Shown here one piece after another: positions 13,783 to 22,574 of a DNA stretch of 35,636 bases (positions are counted from its first letter, which is position 1; each line of letters begins with the position of its first letter). This DNA is from JAQUCI01 sp964553255. Its GTDB lineage: Bacteria > Bacillota_I > Bacilli_A > Erysipelotrichales > Erysipelotrichaceae. The DNA lies in contig CAZKJS010000015.1 in assembly GCA_964553255.1 (NCBI GenBank), positions 1 through 35,636 of the forward strand, written 5' to 3'. The notes beneath the pieces were generated by a model, which was given only the letters and a program-made list of their open reading frames with translations, did no database searches and had not been told where the DNA came from. The position numbers and the translations under genes are program-made.

Positions 13783-13880
13783 TTTTATATTGTAATGATA
13801 TAATTAATCAAAAGATAAGGTATCGATAGTCTACTGTTTATGTTTGTGAAAGTAGCAGTCAATAAGGAGCTAACAAATAC

Positions 13881-15104
13881 ATGTTTAACTTGGTTTATAC
13901 AACCTACATGATGATCCTTAAGATATATGCAGTATATTTTGGCATTATATCTCTTTTTGCTATCTTCGGAAAAAAGAAAGAAGACGCAACTAACAAAAGA
14001 TTACGCTTTGCCGTATTAATCCCTGCTAGAAATGAAGAAGCTTGTATTGCAGGCATTATCAACAGTTTAAAAGCACAAGACTACTCATCTGATCTAATAG
14101 ATATATTTGTCATCCCTAACAACTGTGTTGATAATACCGCTGCTGTTGCCCTTACCCACGGCGCTAACATAATCGAAGTACCATCGACAGTTAAGTACAA
14201 AGGTGGTGCTTTACAATATGCTATTAATAAATTAATGAGCGAAGATAAAGAATACGATGTTTTCTTAGTATTTGATGCTGATAATGTTGTTAGTGTTAAT
14301 TTTGTATCCGCAATGAATCAAACAATTTGTAATGGCTATAGAGTTGCTAAAAGCAGAATCCTTGCTAAGAATCGCGAAGATTCATGGGTTGCCACATGTT
14401 ATGAAATTCATTTTTGTACTGCTAATATAATCATCAATAGAGCAAGAACCCAAGCTGGTCTATCTGCAAGAGTTGTTGGTACCGGTTTTGCTGTTACCTC
14501 TTCATATTTAAAAGAATTGGATGGCTTTAATACTGTTACGATAACTGAAGACGCTGAGTTTTTTGCTATGTGCGCCATCAATGGTGAAAAGATTGGTTTT
14601 TGTGAAAATGCAGTTACTTATGATGAACAAACAGGTAGTTTTATAAAATCCTTGATTCAAAGAAAACGTTGGATGAGTGGAATAATGCAGGTTTTTACGC
14701 TTAAACTTAAAGATTTATTTATAAGTATATTTAAAAAATCTCGTACTAAATATGCATTTGATGCTTTAATGCAGCTTTCCTTTACCTATATGCAAGCATT
14801 AATTCCTTTTGCTTTTATACTTTCAATATTAAATGCCTCAAATGATTATCTAGTCAATGTTTTACCAGTTACTATATTAAGAGCTTATCTATATGTACTC
14901 TTTTTAGCTTTATTAGTTTTGATAGTAGAAAAACGATTAATCCTGTCAAAAAATGTTGTTATTGGTCTTTTACTATACCCATTTTTTGTTCTTTGTTTTA
15001 TTCCCCTACAAACCATCTCCCTTTTCAAAAAGACGGTTCAATGGACCGAGATTGGACATGTTGGTTCTCATATTAATGATGACAACCCAACAATCACCCA
15101 TTAA
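13881..15104 (+). CDS. Membrane-bound family 2 glycosyltransferase
   Basis: A 407-residue processive-type GT2 enzyme. A signal-anchor helix at residues 5-28 precedes the GT-A domain: AVLIPARNEE (44-53), DAD (132-134) as metal-binding motif, TED (222-224) with the catalytic base, and QRKRW (260-264), the QxxRW motif of membrane synthases. Residues about 298-390 add three or four transmembrane helices. It should move a sugar from a nucleotide donor to a lipid or growing chain at the cytoplasmic membrane face. The next gene, five bases on, combines a GtrA-like and an acyltransferase-like part, so the pair may build or decorate a glycolipid. The sugar is unknown. Confidence 0.9.
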   Translation: MFNLVYTTYMMILKIYAVYFGIISLFAIFGKKKEDATNKRLRFAVLIPARNEEACIAGIINSLKAQDYSSDLIDIFVIPNNCVDNTAAVALTHGANIIEVPSTVKYKGGALQYAINKLMSEDKEYDVFLVFDADNVVSVNFVSAMNQTICNGYRVAKSRILAKNREDSWVATCYEIHFCTANIIINRARTQAGLSARVVGTGFAVTSSYLKELDGFNTVTITEDAEFFAMCAINGEKIGFCENAVTYDEQTGSFIKSLIQRKRWMSGIMQVFTLKLKDLFISIFKKSRTKYAFDALMQLSFTYMQALIPFAFILSILNASNDYLVNVLPVTILRAYLYVLFLALLVLIVEKRLILSKNVVIGLLLYPFFVLCFIPLQTISLFKKTVQWTEIGHVGSHINDDNPTITH

Positions 15105-15109
15105 AGATT

Positions 15110-16216
15110 ATGACAAAGAGAAACACATCATTGTTCAATATGTTAAAGAATGCTGTTATAGGACTAGCTAAGTATATGCGCAATTCCTGGTTATCAGCAT
15201 TCATTGACATTAGCGTCTATACTATGGCTTTGTATATGATAAAACCATTATTTGGTATTGGTAATGCTATTATCATTGCGACTATTATTGCTCGTATTAT
15301 TTCATCGCTAGTCAATTTCAATCTAAACAAAGCGCTTTTTCTAGCAAACAATAGTAACCATACTAGATTCTTTATCCGCTACTATATATTGTGGTTATCT
15401 TTTCTTATATCAACTACTACCATCACTTATTTGATCAATCATGTATTTGCCACAAATGCGGTTCTTGCCAAAATGATTTCTGACATGGGCTTAGGCATTA
15501 TTAGTTATCAAACCCAAAAGCATTGGGTTTTTAGTGATGATAAAACTACTAAAAGAGGAATCTATTTTAGATTTGTCAGATTTATTTTCTATCTATTTAT
15601 GCGCGGTAATGTTGAAATTGATGAAACTGTCTTTACTAGTGAAAATGTTTTAATTGGACATCATCAAAATTTCTATGGTCCTTTCTTAGCATTAACTTGG
15701 TTACCTGAGACAGTAAGTTTTTGGGTAGTTGATCATCTATTCAACTTCAAAGATTGTTTTAACATGTACTATAACTATACTTTTGTTAAAACTGTTAAAT
15801 TGCCACGAATACTTGCTTTAATATTAGCTTTTTTATGTGGATTATTGATACCACCTTTAGTACGTTCATCACGATCAATCCCTGTTTATCGTGACTCCAA
15901 GAAAATCGTTAAAACCTTTGAGTTAAGTTTAAAACTACTTAATAAAGGTGAGCAAATCATGATATTCCCTGACGTCAATTATAATGACGCTAGTCCAATT
16001 ATGGGTGAGATATACAATGGCTTTACCCACATCGAAAAACTATACTTTCAAGCAAACAAAAAACATATTGGTTTCACACCGATTATCATTGATAAAAAAA
16101 GTGGTACTTTAACAAATGCACCTACTATTTTCTTTAGTGATAACCTGTTTAATGTTGAAAAAGAACTAGTTAGTGATCAAATAGTTAATAGTATTAACTC
16201 TGGCTTAAGAAAATAA
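15110..16216 (+). CDS. GtrA-like flippase domain fused to a PlsC-like acyltransferase domain
   Basis: A 368-residue fusion. Residues 25-143 carry four transmembrane helices with GtrA-family features (SWLSAFIDISVY, FNLNKALFL, ending QKHWVFSD); GtrA proteins are thought to help move polyprenyl-linked sugars across the membrane. Residues 160-345 resemble 1-acyl-glycerol-phosphate acyltransferases: motif I at 184-191 (HHQNFYGP), SIPVYRDSKK (256-265) as motif II, and IFPDVNYND (285-293) where FPEG is expected. Motif I normally reads HX4D; here the aspartate is Gly190, and motif III lacks the usual Glu-Gly, so activity is doubtful or altered. Co-transcribed with the glycosyltransferase. A role in glycolipid or lipoglycan assembly is inference. 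Confidence 0.75.
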   Translation: MTKRNTSLFNMLKNAVIGLAKYMRNSWLSAFIDISVYTMALYMIKPLFGIGNAIIIATIIARIISSLVNFNLNKALFLANNSNHTRFFIRYYILWLSFLISTTTITYLINHVFATNAVLAKMISDMGLGIISYQTQKHWVFSDDKTTKRGIYFRFVRFIFYLFMRGNVEIDETVFTSENVLIGHHQNFYGPFLALTWLPETVSFWVVDHLFNFKDCFNMYYNYTFVKTVKLPRILALILAFLCGLLIPPLVRSSRSIPVYRDSKKIVKTFELSLKLLNKGEQIMIFPDVNYNDASPIMGEIYNGFTHIEKLYFQANKKHIGFTPIIIDKKSGTLTNAPTIFFSDNLFNVEKELVSDQIVNSINSGLRK

Positions 16217-16250
16217 TCACATCATGAATTTATTACATAACTCTTTATAA

Positions 16251-16270
16251 AGCAATTATGCTGTTTTTTT
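16251..16270 (+). terminator. Terminator after the GtrA-acyltransferase gene
   Basis: AGCA and TGCT form a short stem around ATTA, followed by G and a run of T (16264-16270). The stem is short, so termination may be partial. Confidence 0.5.
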
Positions 16271-16294
16271 TATATATTTACTTATAATAGAGTT

Positions 16295-16810
16295 ATGATA
16301 GCACAACCAAAATACACTTTATTAAAAAGACAAGATTCATTTGAACTTCGTCATTATCAATCTTATACTATGATCGAATCAGTTGATTCTGATCTAAGAA
16401 GTTATCAAGAATTTCAGTTGGTCTATGACTTTATACAAGGTAATAACAAAGATAAACAAAAAATATCGATGACAGCCCCTGTTATTAACAACTTAGATGA
16501 CAATGGAATAAAGACCACTGCTTTTGTCATGCCACCACAAATGAAACATGAAGATGTCCCTTTACCACTTGATAAAAATCTAAATAGAGTATTAATCCCT
16601 CAACGTATTTGTGCAGTTTATAAATTCGGCTTTAATCCAAAAATGGAAAACATTCGCAATTATGAACAACTTTTACGATCATGGATCAAGCAAGAAGGAT
16701 ATACGATAAAAGGTGAATTACAACTTGCTCGTTATAATTCACCCTTTATACCCGGTTTTTTAAAGCGCAATGAACTATGGTTTGAAGTTATAGAAAAAGA
16801 AGAAATATAA
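16295..16810 (+). CDS. SOUL heme-binding family protein
   Basis: A 171-residue single-domain protein of the SOUL/HBP (p22HBP) fold, complete in length. Typical points: the N-terminal YTLLKRQDSFELRHYQSYTM, KISMTAPVI (residues 55-63), the FVMPPQM strand and the C-terminal ARYNSPFIPGFLKRNELW. Family members bind heme or other tetrapyrroles; the bacterial role is not settled. It has no signal peptide, so acts in the cytoplasm. It converges with the Rieske gene with no base between the stops. A heme protein beside an iron-sulfur protein may hint at shared redox work, but nothing more is shown. Confidence 0.88.
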   Translation: MIAQPKYTLLKRQDSFELRHYQSYTMIESVDSDLRSYQEFQLVYDFIQGNNKDKQKISMTAPVINNLDDNGIKTTAFVMPPQMKHEDVPLPLDKNLNRVLIPQRICAVYKFGFNPKMENIRNYEQLLRSWIKQEGYTIKGELQLARYNSPFIPGFLKRNELWFEVIEKEEI

Positions 16811-17140
16811 TTATTCCATTTTCAACAGAATATTCATTCCATCAATTTTAACATGATAAATTTGAACATCCTTTGGCTTCACTTTAATATAAAGCATTTT
16901 ACCAGGTAAAGTAAGGTGTCCTGTTCGTACATCAAAAGCAGACCCATGTTTTGGACAGACAATGTTATGACCATCCAGATTACCATCAAAAAGAGAACCT
17001 CCCATATGCGGGCATTTGTTATTAAGAGCATAATAATTTCCCTCAACATTGACTAATAGAATCTCTTGGTCATTATAAACTATTTTCTTCTTTTCACCAT
17101 TTGCCAACTCGTTTATTTGAGCAATTATTTTGTATTCCAT
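16811..17140 (-). CDS. Rieske [2Fe-2S] ferredoxin-like protein
   Basis: A 109-residue stand-alone Rieske domain with both cluster-binding pairs: Cys43/His45 (NKCPHMGG) and Cys62/His65 (VCPKHGSAFD). The size matches NirD-like or dioxygenase ferredoxin components, which are soluble electron carriers. I start at ATG 17140, because GAAAGGTG stands just before it; the in-frame ATG 17158 has no ribosome binding site. No oxygenase, nitrite reductase or reductase partner is next to it. The neighbours (SOUL protein, tocopherol-cyclase-like gene) make a role with lipids or tetrapyrroles possible but unproven. Confidence 0.92.
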   Translation of the reverse strand: MEYKIIAQINELANGEKKKIVYNDQEILLVNVEGNYYALNNKCPHMGGSLFDGNLDGHNIVCPKHGSAFDVRTGHLTLPGKMLYIKVKPKDVQIYHVKIDGMNILLKME

Positions 17141-17251
17141 TTTTGTTTCACCTTTCATATAAATAATATCACATAATTAGCTGTGATTGATTTTGGCTTT
17201 ATAACATCTAGCTAACCACTTACATTATTAATATATTATGGAGGTAATACT

Positions 17252-18223
17252 ATGGCTATCAATAAAATATGGAAACCTGAGATTTTTCAAGGTCATAATA
17301 AAAAGAACAGTTATTTTGAAGGTTGGTATTTTAAGCTTATAGATCAATCTAGAAAAACAATTATTGCTTTGATACCTGGAATAGCTATCGGTAAAAACAA
17401 ACAAGACTCCCATTGCTTTATTTAATTCATTGATGCTGCAAGTGGTAAAACCGAATATTTTCAGTTCCCATTTGAAGAATTCAGCTCAAACATTGATATA
17501 TTTGATGTTAGTATTGGTGTAAATCACTTTTCTGATAGTGAAATTAATGTTAATCTGAATAATGGAAAAACAACTATATGTGGTCAACTTCAATTTAGTT
17601 ACATAACGAAATATCCTAAATCTTTTCTTCATCCTGGAATTATGGGTCCTTTTTCATTCATACCAGGGATGGAATGCTATCACGGCATCGTCAATATAAG
17701 TCATACTATCAACGGTAATTTGATTATTAACGGAAATAAAATAGAGATGACTGGTGGTGAAGGTAACATTGAAAAAGATTGGGGAAAATCTTTTCCCCAA
17801 TCATGGATATGGCTTCAAGATAACCATTTCGCAAATAGTAAAGCTACTTTTATGTTTTCTGTTGCTGATATACCTTGGCTTGGTAGTAGTTTTATTGGTC
17901 TTATTTCATTTCTAAAGACTGATAATGGGTTTTATAACTTTTCAACTTATAACGGAAATAAAATTGCTCACTTGAATATTAATGATAATACTTTAACTGT
18001 TGTCTTAAAACAAAGAGGTAAGAAACTTAAATTTGCTACTAAATACAGTCAAGGTGGAATTCTTAAAGCACCTAAAAATGGGTTGATGAAAAGAGACATT
18101 GTAGAAAGTATCACTGCTGAAATAGAGTTACATGTTATTGATAGAAAAGGCAAAACACTATTTAAAGACAATAGTAAATGGGTTGGAATGGAACTAGCTA
18201 ATGCTTTTGATTTACAAAAATGA
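17252..18223 (+). pseudogene. Tocopherol-cyclase-like protein, interrupted by an in-frame TAA
   Basis: A strong GGAGG precedes ATG 17252, and the frame runs through FEGWYFK (residues 22-28, the family's N-terminal hallmark) to codon 58, a TAA at 17423-17425. The same frame then continues unbroken for 265 codons to TGA at 18221, with conserved blocks HPGIMGPFSFIPGMECYHG, GGEGNIEKDWGKSFP and WIWLQDNHF. A CAA to TAA change would explain it (SFI-Q-FID). Homologues are lipocalin-like two-barrel proteins, named after plant tocopherol cyclase but of unknown role in Bacillota. Either a recent nonsense mutation, a sequence error, or readthrough; an internal start at 17642 would leave only the C-terminal barrel. 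Confidence 0.85.
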
Positions 18224-18257
18224 AATATAAAGTGATAAACGATTTAACTAGATTAAA

Positions 18258-18282
18258 AAAACCATTCAAATTGAATGGTTTT
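18258..18282. terminator. Bidirectional terminator between tocopherol-cyclase-like gene and secG
   Basis: AAAACCATTCA and TGAATGGTTTT form an 11-bp perfect stem with a 3-base loop, and T/A runs on both sides. It serves the two convergent genes. Confidence 0.88.
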
Positions 18283-18285
18283 AGA

Positions 18286-18507
18286 TTAAATGATTCTTAC
18301 TAGAATTACTAAGACAAAGAACATAATGCCAATCACTAGTGTTGCATTGGCTATGACTTTTTCAGGTCCACGTTCTTTTACATTGCTAAATAGATTCAAG
18401 CCACCGCTACCGGTAAATGCACTGCTGATACCATCTGACTTACCGCCTTGTAATAGTGAAAGAAGTATTAATACCACAGCTGTAGCCATCAATAATATAT
18501 CTAACAT
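18286..18507 (-). CDS. secG: Protein translocase subunit SecG
   Basis: A 73-residue protein with two transmembrane helices (residues 3-19 and 52-71) joined by the conserved cytoplasmic loop LLQGGKSDGISSAF and TGSGGLNLFSN. SecG joins SecYE to ease protein export driven by SecA. ATG 18507 is preferred over the upstream GTG, because AAGGAG lies seven bases before it. Placement after eno is common in Bacillota; a terminator hairpin separates the two here, so it may be expressed by readthrough or its own promoter. Confidence 0.94.
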   Translation of the reverse strand: MLDILLMATAVVLILLSLLQGGKSDGISSAFTGSGGLNLFSNVKERGPEKVIANATLVIGIMFFVLVILVRII

Positions 18508-18550
18508 ATTAACTCTCCTTTCGGTGCTCACTCATTATAACAAAAGCCTA

Positions 18551-18585
18551 AAAAAAAGACAAGATTCATTATTGATCTTGTCTTT
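18551..18585 (-). terminator. Terminator after eno
   Basis: AAAGACAAGAT (18555-18565) and ATCTTGTCTTT (18575-18585) form an 11-bp perfect stem with a 9-base loop; on the minus strand four further T follow. It ends the pgk-tpiA-eno transcript. Confidence 0.88.
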
Positions 18586-18592
18586 AAGCTTT

Positions 18593-19888
18593 TTACTTGT
18601 ATAAGTTAGTGAATGTTGCTAATCCTGGGAAAACAGCTGAATCTTCAAGCTCATCAGCGATTCTCATTAATTGGTTGTATTTAGCAACTCTGTCTGTTCT
18701 GGAAGCAGAGCCAGTTTTAATTTGTCCTGCATTTAAACCGACTACTAAATCAGCGATTGTTGTGTCTTCAGTTTCTCCTGAACGATGTGATACAACACAT
18801 GTATAACCAGCTTTCTTAGCCATTTCCATTGCATCAATAGTTTCAGTAATTGTGCCAATTTGATTCATTTTGATCAAAATTGAATTCGCAATACCTTTCT
18901 GAATGCCTTCTCTTAAGATTGCAGGGTTAGTAACGAAAAGATCATCACCAACGATTTGAATCTTATGACCTAAACGATCTGTCAACTTCTTCCAGCCATC
19001 CCAGTCTCTTTCTCCAAGTCCATCTTCAATCGAAACGATTGGGTACTTTTCACACCATTCAGCATACATGTCGATCATTTCGTCAGTTGTCTTAGTACCT
19101 TGACCAGATTTCTTTAACTCATAAACTTTAGTTTCAGTGTTATAGAATTCACTAGCAGCAGGATCTAATGCGATACATACATCTTTGCCAGCAACATAAC
19201 CAGCAGCTTTGATAGCTTCAACGATAAGTTCAAGTGGTTCTTCATTAGACTTACAAGCAGGAGCATAACCACCTTCATCACCTACGTTAGTGTTATAGCC
19301 ACGAGCCTTCAATACTTTCTTTAAAGCATGGAAGATTTCAGCACCCATTCTAATGGCTTCATTAATATTAGAAGCACCAACTGGCATGATCATAAACTCT
19401 TGAAGATCAACTGATGAATCAGCATGTGATCCGCCATTTAAAACATTCATCATTGGAACAGGTAATACTTTAGCATTTAATCCACCAAAATATTTGTATA
19501 ATGGCATGCCATAGAAATCAGCTGCAGCACGAGCAACAGCCATCGAAACACCTAAAATAGCATTAGCACCAAATTTTGATTTGTCTTTTGTGCCATCAAG
19601 TTGAATCATTAAGTTATCAATACCGTTTTGATCAGTAACATCCATACCAATGATTTCTTCAGCGATTAACTCATTTACATTGCGAACAGCAGTTAATGTA
19701 CCTTTACCTAAGTAACGGTTTTTATCGCCATCTCTTAACTCTAAAGCTTCTCTTTCACCAGTAGACGCGCCACTTGGAACGATTGCTCTACCCATTGCGC
19801 CAGAGTCTGTTACTACTTCAACTTCGATCGTCGGATTACCACGTGAGTCTAATACTTCACGTGCATATACATCTATAATAATTGGCAT
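18593..19888 (-). CDS. eno: Enolase
   Basis: Converts 2-phosphoglycerate to phosphoenolpyruvate. Full length (431 residues), with substrate and magnesium motifs in order: SGASTGEREA (residues 39-48), NVGDEGGYAP, SIEDGLGERDW, GDDLFVTN, LIKMNQIGT with the catalytic lysine, and SHRSGETEDTTIADL. The start ATG 19888 follows GGAGGAAT. Last gene of the glycolytic operon, 40 bases after tpiA. The gapA and gpmI genes that often share this operon are absent from the window. Confidence 0.98.
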   Translation of the reverse strand: MPIIIDVYAREVLDSRGNPTIEVEVVTDSGAMGRAIVPSGASTGEREALELRDGDKNRYLGKGTLTAVRNVNELIAEEIIGMDVTDQNGIDNLMIQLDGTKDKSKFGANAILGVSMAVARAAADFYGMPLYKYFGGLNAKVLPVPMMNVLNGGSHADSSVDLQEFMIMPVGASNINEAIRMGAEIFHALKKVLKARGYNTNVGDEGGYAPACKSNEEPLELIVEAIKAAGYVAGKDVCIALDPAASEFYNTETKVYELKKSGQGTKTTDEMIDMYAEWCEKYPIVSIEDGLGERDWDGWKKLTDRLGHKIQIVGDDLFVTNPAILREGIQKGIANSILIKMNQIGTITETIDAMEMAKKAGYTCVVSHRSGETEDTTIADLVVGLNAGQIKTGSASRTDRVAKYNQLMRIADELEDSAVFPGLATFTNLYK

Positions 19889-19928
19889 CGTTATTCCTCC
19901 TTAGATTACCATTTATAAACTAAATCTT

Positions 19929-20672
19929 TTATCTTACAGCATCAATCATAGCCACAAAAGAATCGACCTTTAATGATGCACCACCAACTAAAGCGCCATC
20001 AATATCAGCTTCTGCCATATATTCAGCAATATTCTCTGGCTTGACACTTCCACCATACTGGATGCGAACTTTATCAGCAACAGCTTGATCATATAACTTA
20101 GCGATTTCTGTTCTAATCAATGCACAAGTATCCTGAGCAATTTCCTTAGTTGCATTTCTACCAGTACCAATCGCCCATATTGGCTCATAAGCGATAACAA
20201 TATTAGCCACATCACCACCAGCAATATCAACTAAACAACCTTTGATTTGTTTTGCGACAACTTCGCCAGTCTGACCAGCTTCAAATTGTTCAAGTGTTTC
20301 ACCACAACAAACTATAGGTGTTATTTTAGCAGCGATCAAGCGTTTAGCTTTCTTATTAACTGTTTCATCAGTATCACTAAACATTTGACGGCGTTCAGAA
20401 TGACCAATGATACAATATTTAACCCCAATTTCTTCTAACATCAATACCGATACTTCACCAGTGAAAGCGCCACTGTCTTCAAAATGACAGTTTTGAGCAG
20501 CCACCAATAACTTACTAGCAGCGTTTATACTTGCCTGTAAAGCAATAAATGAAGTGGCTACGCCAAAGTCGGCTTTATCATGAAGATGAGGTTGAACTGC
20601 TTCAATAAACGCAACTGCTTCAGCAACCCCCTTGTTCATCTTCCAGTTACCGACAATGATTGGTTTACGCAT
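19929..20672 (-). CDS. tpiA: Triosephosphate isomerase
   Basis: Interconverts dihydroxyacetone phosphate and glyceraldehyde 3-phosphate. 247 residues, the usual length. N-K-W-K pattern GNWKMNKG (residues 8-15) with the catalytic lysine, GHSERR with the catalytic histidine, YEPIWAIGTGRNAT with the catalytic glutamate and the closing loop 6, and YGGSVKPEN with the phosphate grip. It starts two bases after pgk ends, so the two are translationally linked. Confidence 0.98.
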   Translation of the reverse strand: MRKPIIVGNWKMNKGVAEAVAFIEAVQPHLHDKADFGVATSFIALQASINAASKLLVAAQNCHFEDSGAFTGEVSVLMLEEIGVKYCIIGHSERRQMFSDTDETVNKKAKRLIAAKITPIVCCGETLEQFEAGQTGEVVAKQIKGCLVDIAGGDVANIVIAYEPIWAIGTGRNATKEIAQDTCALIRTEIAKLYDQAVADKVRIQYGGSVKPENIAEYMAEADIDGALVGGASLKVDSFVAMIDAVR

Positions 20673-20674
20673 TA

Positions 20675-21871
20675 CTACTTATCCTGAATTACCGCAATAC
20701 CAGGTAATTCTTTTCCTTCCATAAACTCAAGTGAAGCTCCACCACCAGTTGAGATATGAGTGAACTTATCATCATAACCAAGTTTCTTAGCTGCACTAGC
20801 ACTATCACCACCACCGATAACTGTCATAGCTTCTGGTAATTCAGCGATTGCTTTACAGATAGCCTCAGTACCAACAGCGAATTCATCTTTTTCAAATACG
20901 CCTACAGGACCGTTCCATACAACTGTTTTTGCACCTTGTAATAACTCAGTGAAATAGGCGATTGTTTTAGGACCAATGTCTAATCCCATGAAGCCTTGTG
21001 GAATAGCTGTTGAATCAACTGTTTTGATTTCAGTTGCGCCATCAAAGGCATTAGCTACTACATTATCTTTGGGTAAAAACAGTTTTCCTTCACCACGAGC
21101 AAGAATGTCTTTAGCTAATTCAATACGATCATCTTCACATAATGATGTACCAATTTCATATCCTTGAGCTTTGAAGAAGGTATAAGCCATACCACCACCG
21201 ATAATGACTTTATCAGCGATCTTTAATAAATTCTCAATAACAGCAATCTTGTCACTAACCTTAGCACCACCTAAAATCGCAACTAACGGACGTTTAGGAT
21301 TTTCAATAGCCGCTGTTAGCATTTCTACTTCTTTTCCAACTAAGAATCCTAAAGCTGAAGGTAAGATTTCTGCAACACCAACAGTAGATGCGTGTGCTCT
21401 ATGAACAGAACCAAAAGCATCAGATACAAACAATTCACCTAAACTTGCCCAATAAGAAGCTAGTTCAGTATCGTTTTTCTCTTCACCTTTTTCATAACGG
21501 GTGTTTTGTACTAAAATGATCTCACCATCTTGTAATTTAGCAACAGCATTTTCTAATTTTTCACCTTTTGTGACTGGTACAAATATTACTTTAGTATCGA
21601 CTAGTTGTGCTAATCTTTCAGCAACTGGAGCCATGTTGTTTTTTGCTTTATCAGATGCGGTTTTCTCCGGATCTTTATGATCGACTTTACCTAAATGAGA
21701 CATTAGGATAATACGAGCTTTATGCTCAATTAAATAGTTTATCGTCGGTAATGCTGCTACGATGCGGTTATCATCAGTTATGACGCCACCCTTTATCGGA
21801 ACGTTAAAATCGACACGAACGATTACTTTTTTACCACTAACATCAAGATCTAAAACTGTTCTTTTTGCCAT
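20675..21871 (-). CDS. pgk: Phosphoglycerate kinase
   Basis: Makes ATP from 1,3-bisphosphoglycerate and ADP. 398 residues, complete. The N-terminal domain shows RVDFNVPIKGG (19-29) and the basic substrate patch with LMSHLGK and SVHRAHAS; the C-terminal nucleotide domain shows LGGAKVSDKI, WNGPVGVFE and GGGDSASAAKKLG. First gene of the operon pgk-tpiA-eno, behind a well-formed promoter (21898-21926) and AGGAGG. Confidence 0.98.
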   Translation of the reverse strand: MAKRTVLDLDVSGKKVIVRVDFNVPIKGGVITDDNRIVAALPTINYLIEHKARIILMSHLGKVDHKDPEKTASDKAKNNMAPVAERLAQLVDTKVIFVPVTKGEKLENAVAKLQDGEIILVQNTRYEKGEEKNDTELASYWASLGELFVSDAFGSVHRAHASTVGVAEILPSALGFLVGKEVEMLTAAIENPKRPLVAILGGAKVSDKIAVIENLLKIADKVIIGGGMAYTFFKAQGYEIGTSLCEDDRIELAKDILARGEGKLFLPKDNVVANAFDGATEIKTVDSTAIPQGFMGLDIGPKTIAYFTELLQGAKTVVWNGPVGVFEKDEFAVGTEAICKAIAELPEAMTVIGGGDSASAAKKLGYDDKFTHISTGGGASLEFMEGKELPGIAVIQDK

Positions 21872-21897
21872 ATTAAACCTCCTGTTTTAACACAAAG

Positions 21898-21926
21898 ATT
21901 ATAACACCATCAACGCTATAAGTAAA
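21898..21926 (-). promoter_or_regulatory. Promoter of the pgk-tpiA-eno operon
   Basis: On the minus strand TTTACT (21921-21926), a 17-base spacer and TATAAT (21898-21903), with an extended TGT before the -10. This is a textbook vegetative promoter, 27 bases before the pgk ATG. Confidence 0.8.
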
Positions 21927-21976
21927 TCGGTATGTAAGCTGTTGTTCATTTTTTCACAAACATTTTCGTTTTACTT

Positions 21977-22024
21977 ATATGATTTTTACATCATATAAAT
22001 GACAGTTACTTTTATAACTGTCAT
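21977..22024 (-). terminator. Paired hairpins after lemA
   Basis: ATGACAGTTA (21999-22008) and TAACTGTCAT (22015-22024) form a perfect 10-bp stem just after the lemA stop. A second stem ATATGAT/ATCATAT lies at 21977-21996. U-runs are weak, so the first may end transcription partly or act as a 3' stabiliser. Confidence 0.6.
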
Positions 22025-22035
22025 CTTACTAATAA

Positions 22036-22566
22036 TCAAAAATTTACCCTGATCGCTTCTTTTTGCTCGCTAGTTGCACTATAGAACTCTTTTGCGGTTA
22101 AATTCATTGCTGAACCAATTACATTGCTCGGAAACACTTCTAAGCTTGTGTTAAATGCTTTGATCGATTGATTGTATAATCTTCGCGCCGCTTGTAAGTG
22201 CTCTTCGGTATCAGCGATGACTTTTTGTAAGTGTAGAAAATTCTGATTTGCCTTTAGATCAGGATAAGCTTCAGCCAACGCCATTATATTATTAAGTGCT
22301 ACCGTTTGTTTTTCATCAGCTAGCGCCATATCACTTAATGCTTTCGATCGCGCTTTAACAACTTCACTAAACACACTACTCTCATGTTTTGCATACCCTT
22401 TGACCACTTCAACTAAGTTGATCAATGTATCATATCTTTTAGCAAGTGCTACATCAATATTTGATATTGCTGCCTGTGCTTGTAAATCTAAACTTTTAAA
22501 GCGATTAAATATCACCACTACATATCCTAAAACAAATAATACTAAACCTATGATCATGTATTCCAT
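22036..22566 (-). CDS. lemA: LemA family protein
   Basis: A 176-residue LemA protein: an N-terminal membrane helix (residues 3-18), then a long four-helix-bundle body with KRYDTLINLVEVVKGYAKHE, LKANQNFLHLQKVIADTEE and AARRLYNQSIKAFNTSLEVFPSNV, all standard for the family. Its function is unsettled; members are membrane-anchored with the body probably outside. It is the last gene of the seven-gene operon and lies eight bases after a DUF3137 protein, a pairing seen in other bacteria and suggesting joint action. Confidence 0.93.
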   Translation of the reverse strand: MEYMIIGLVLFVLGYVVVIFNRFKSLDLQAQAAISNIDVALAKRYDTLINLVEVVKGYAKHESSVFSEVVKARSKALSDMALADEKQTVALNNIMALAEAYPDLKANQNFLHLQKVIADTEEHLQAARRLYNQSIKAFNTSLEVFPSNVIGSAMNLTAKEFYSATSEQKEAIRVNF

Positions 22567-22574
22567 ATGCCCTC

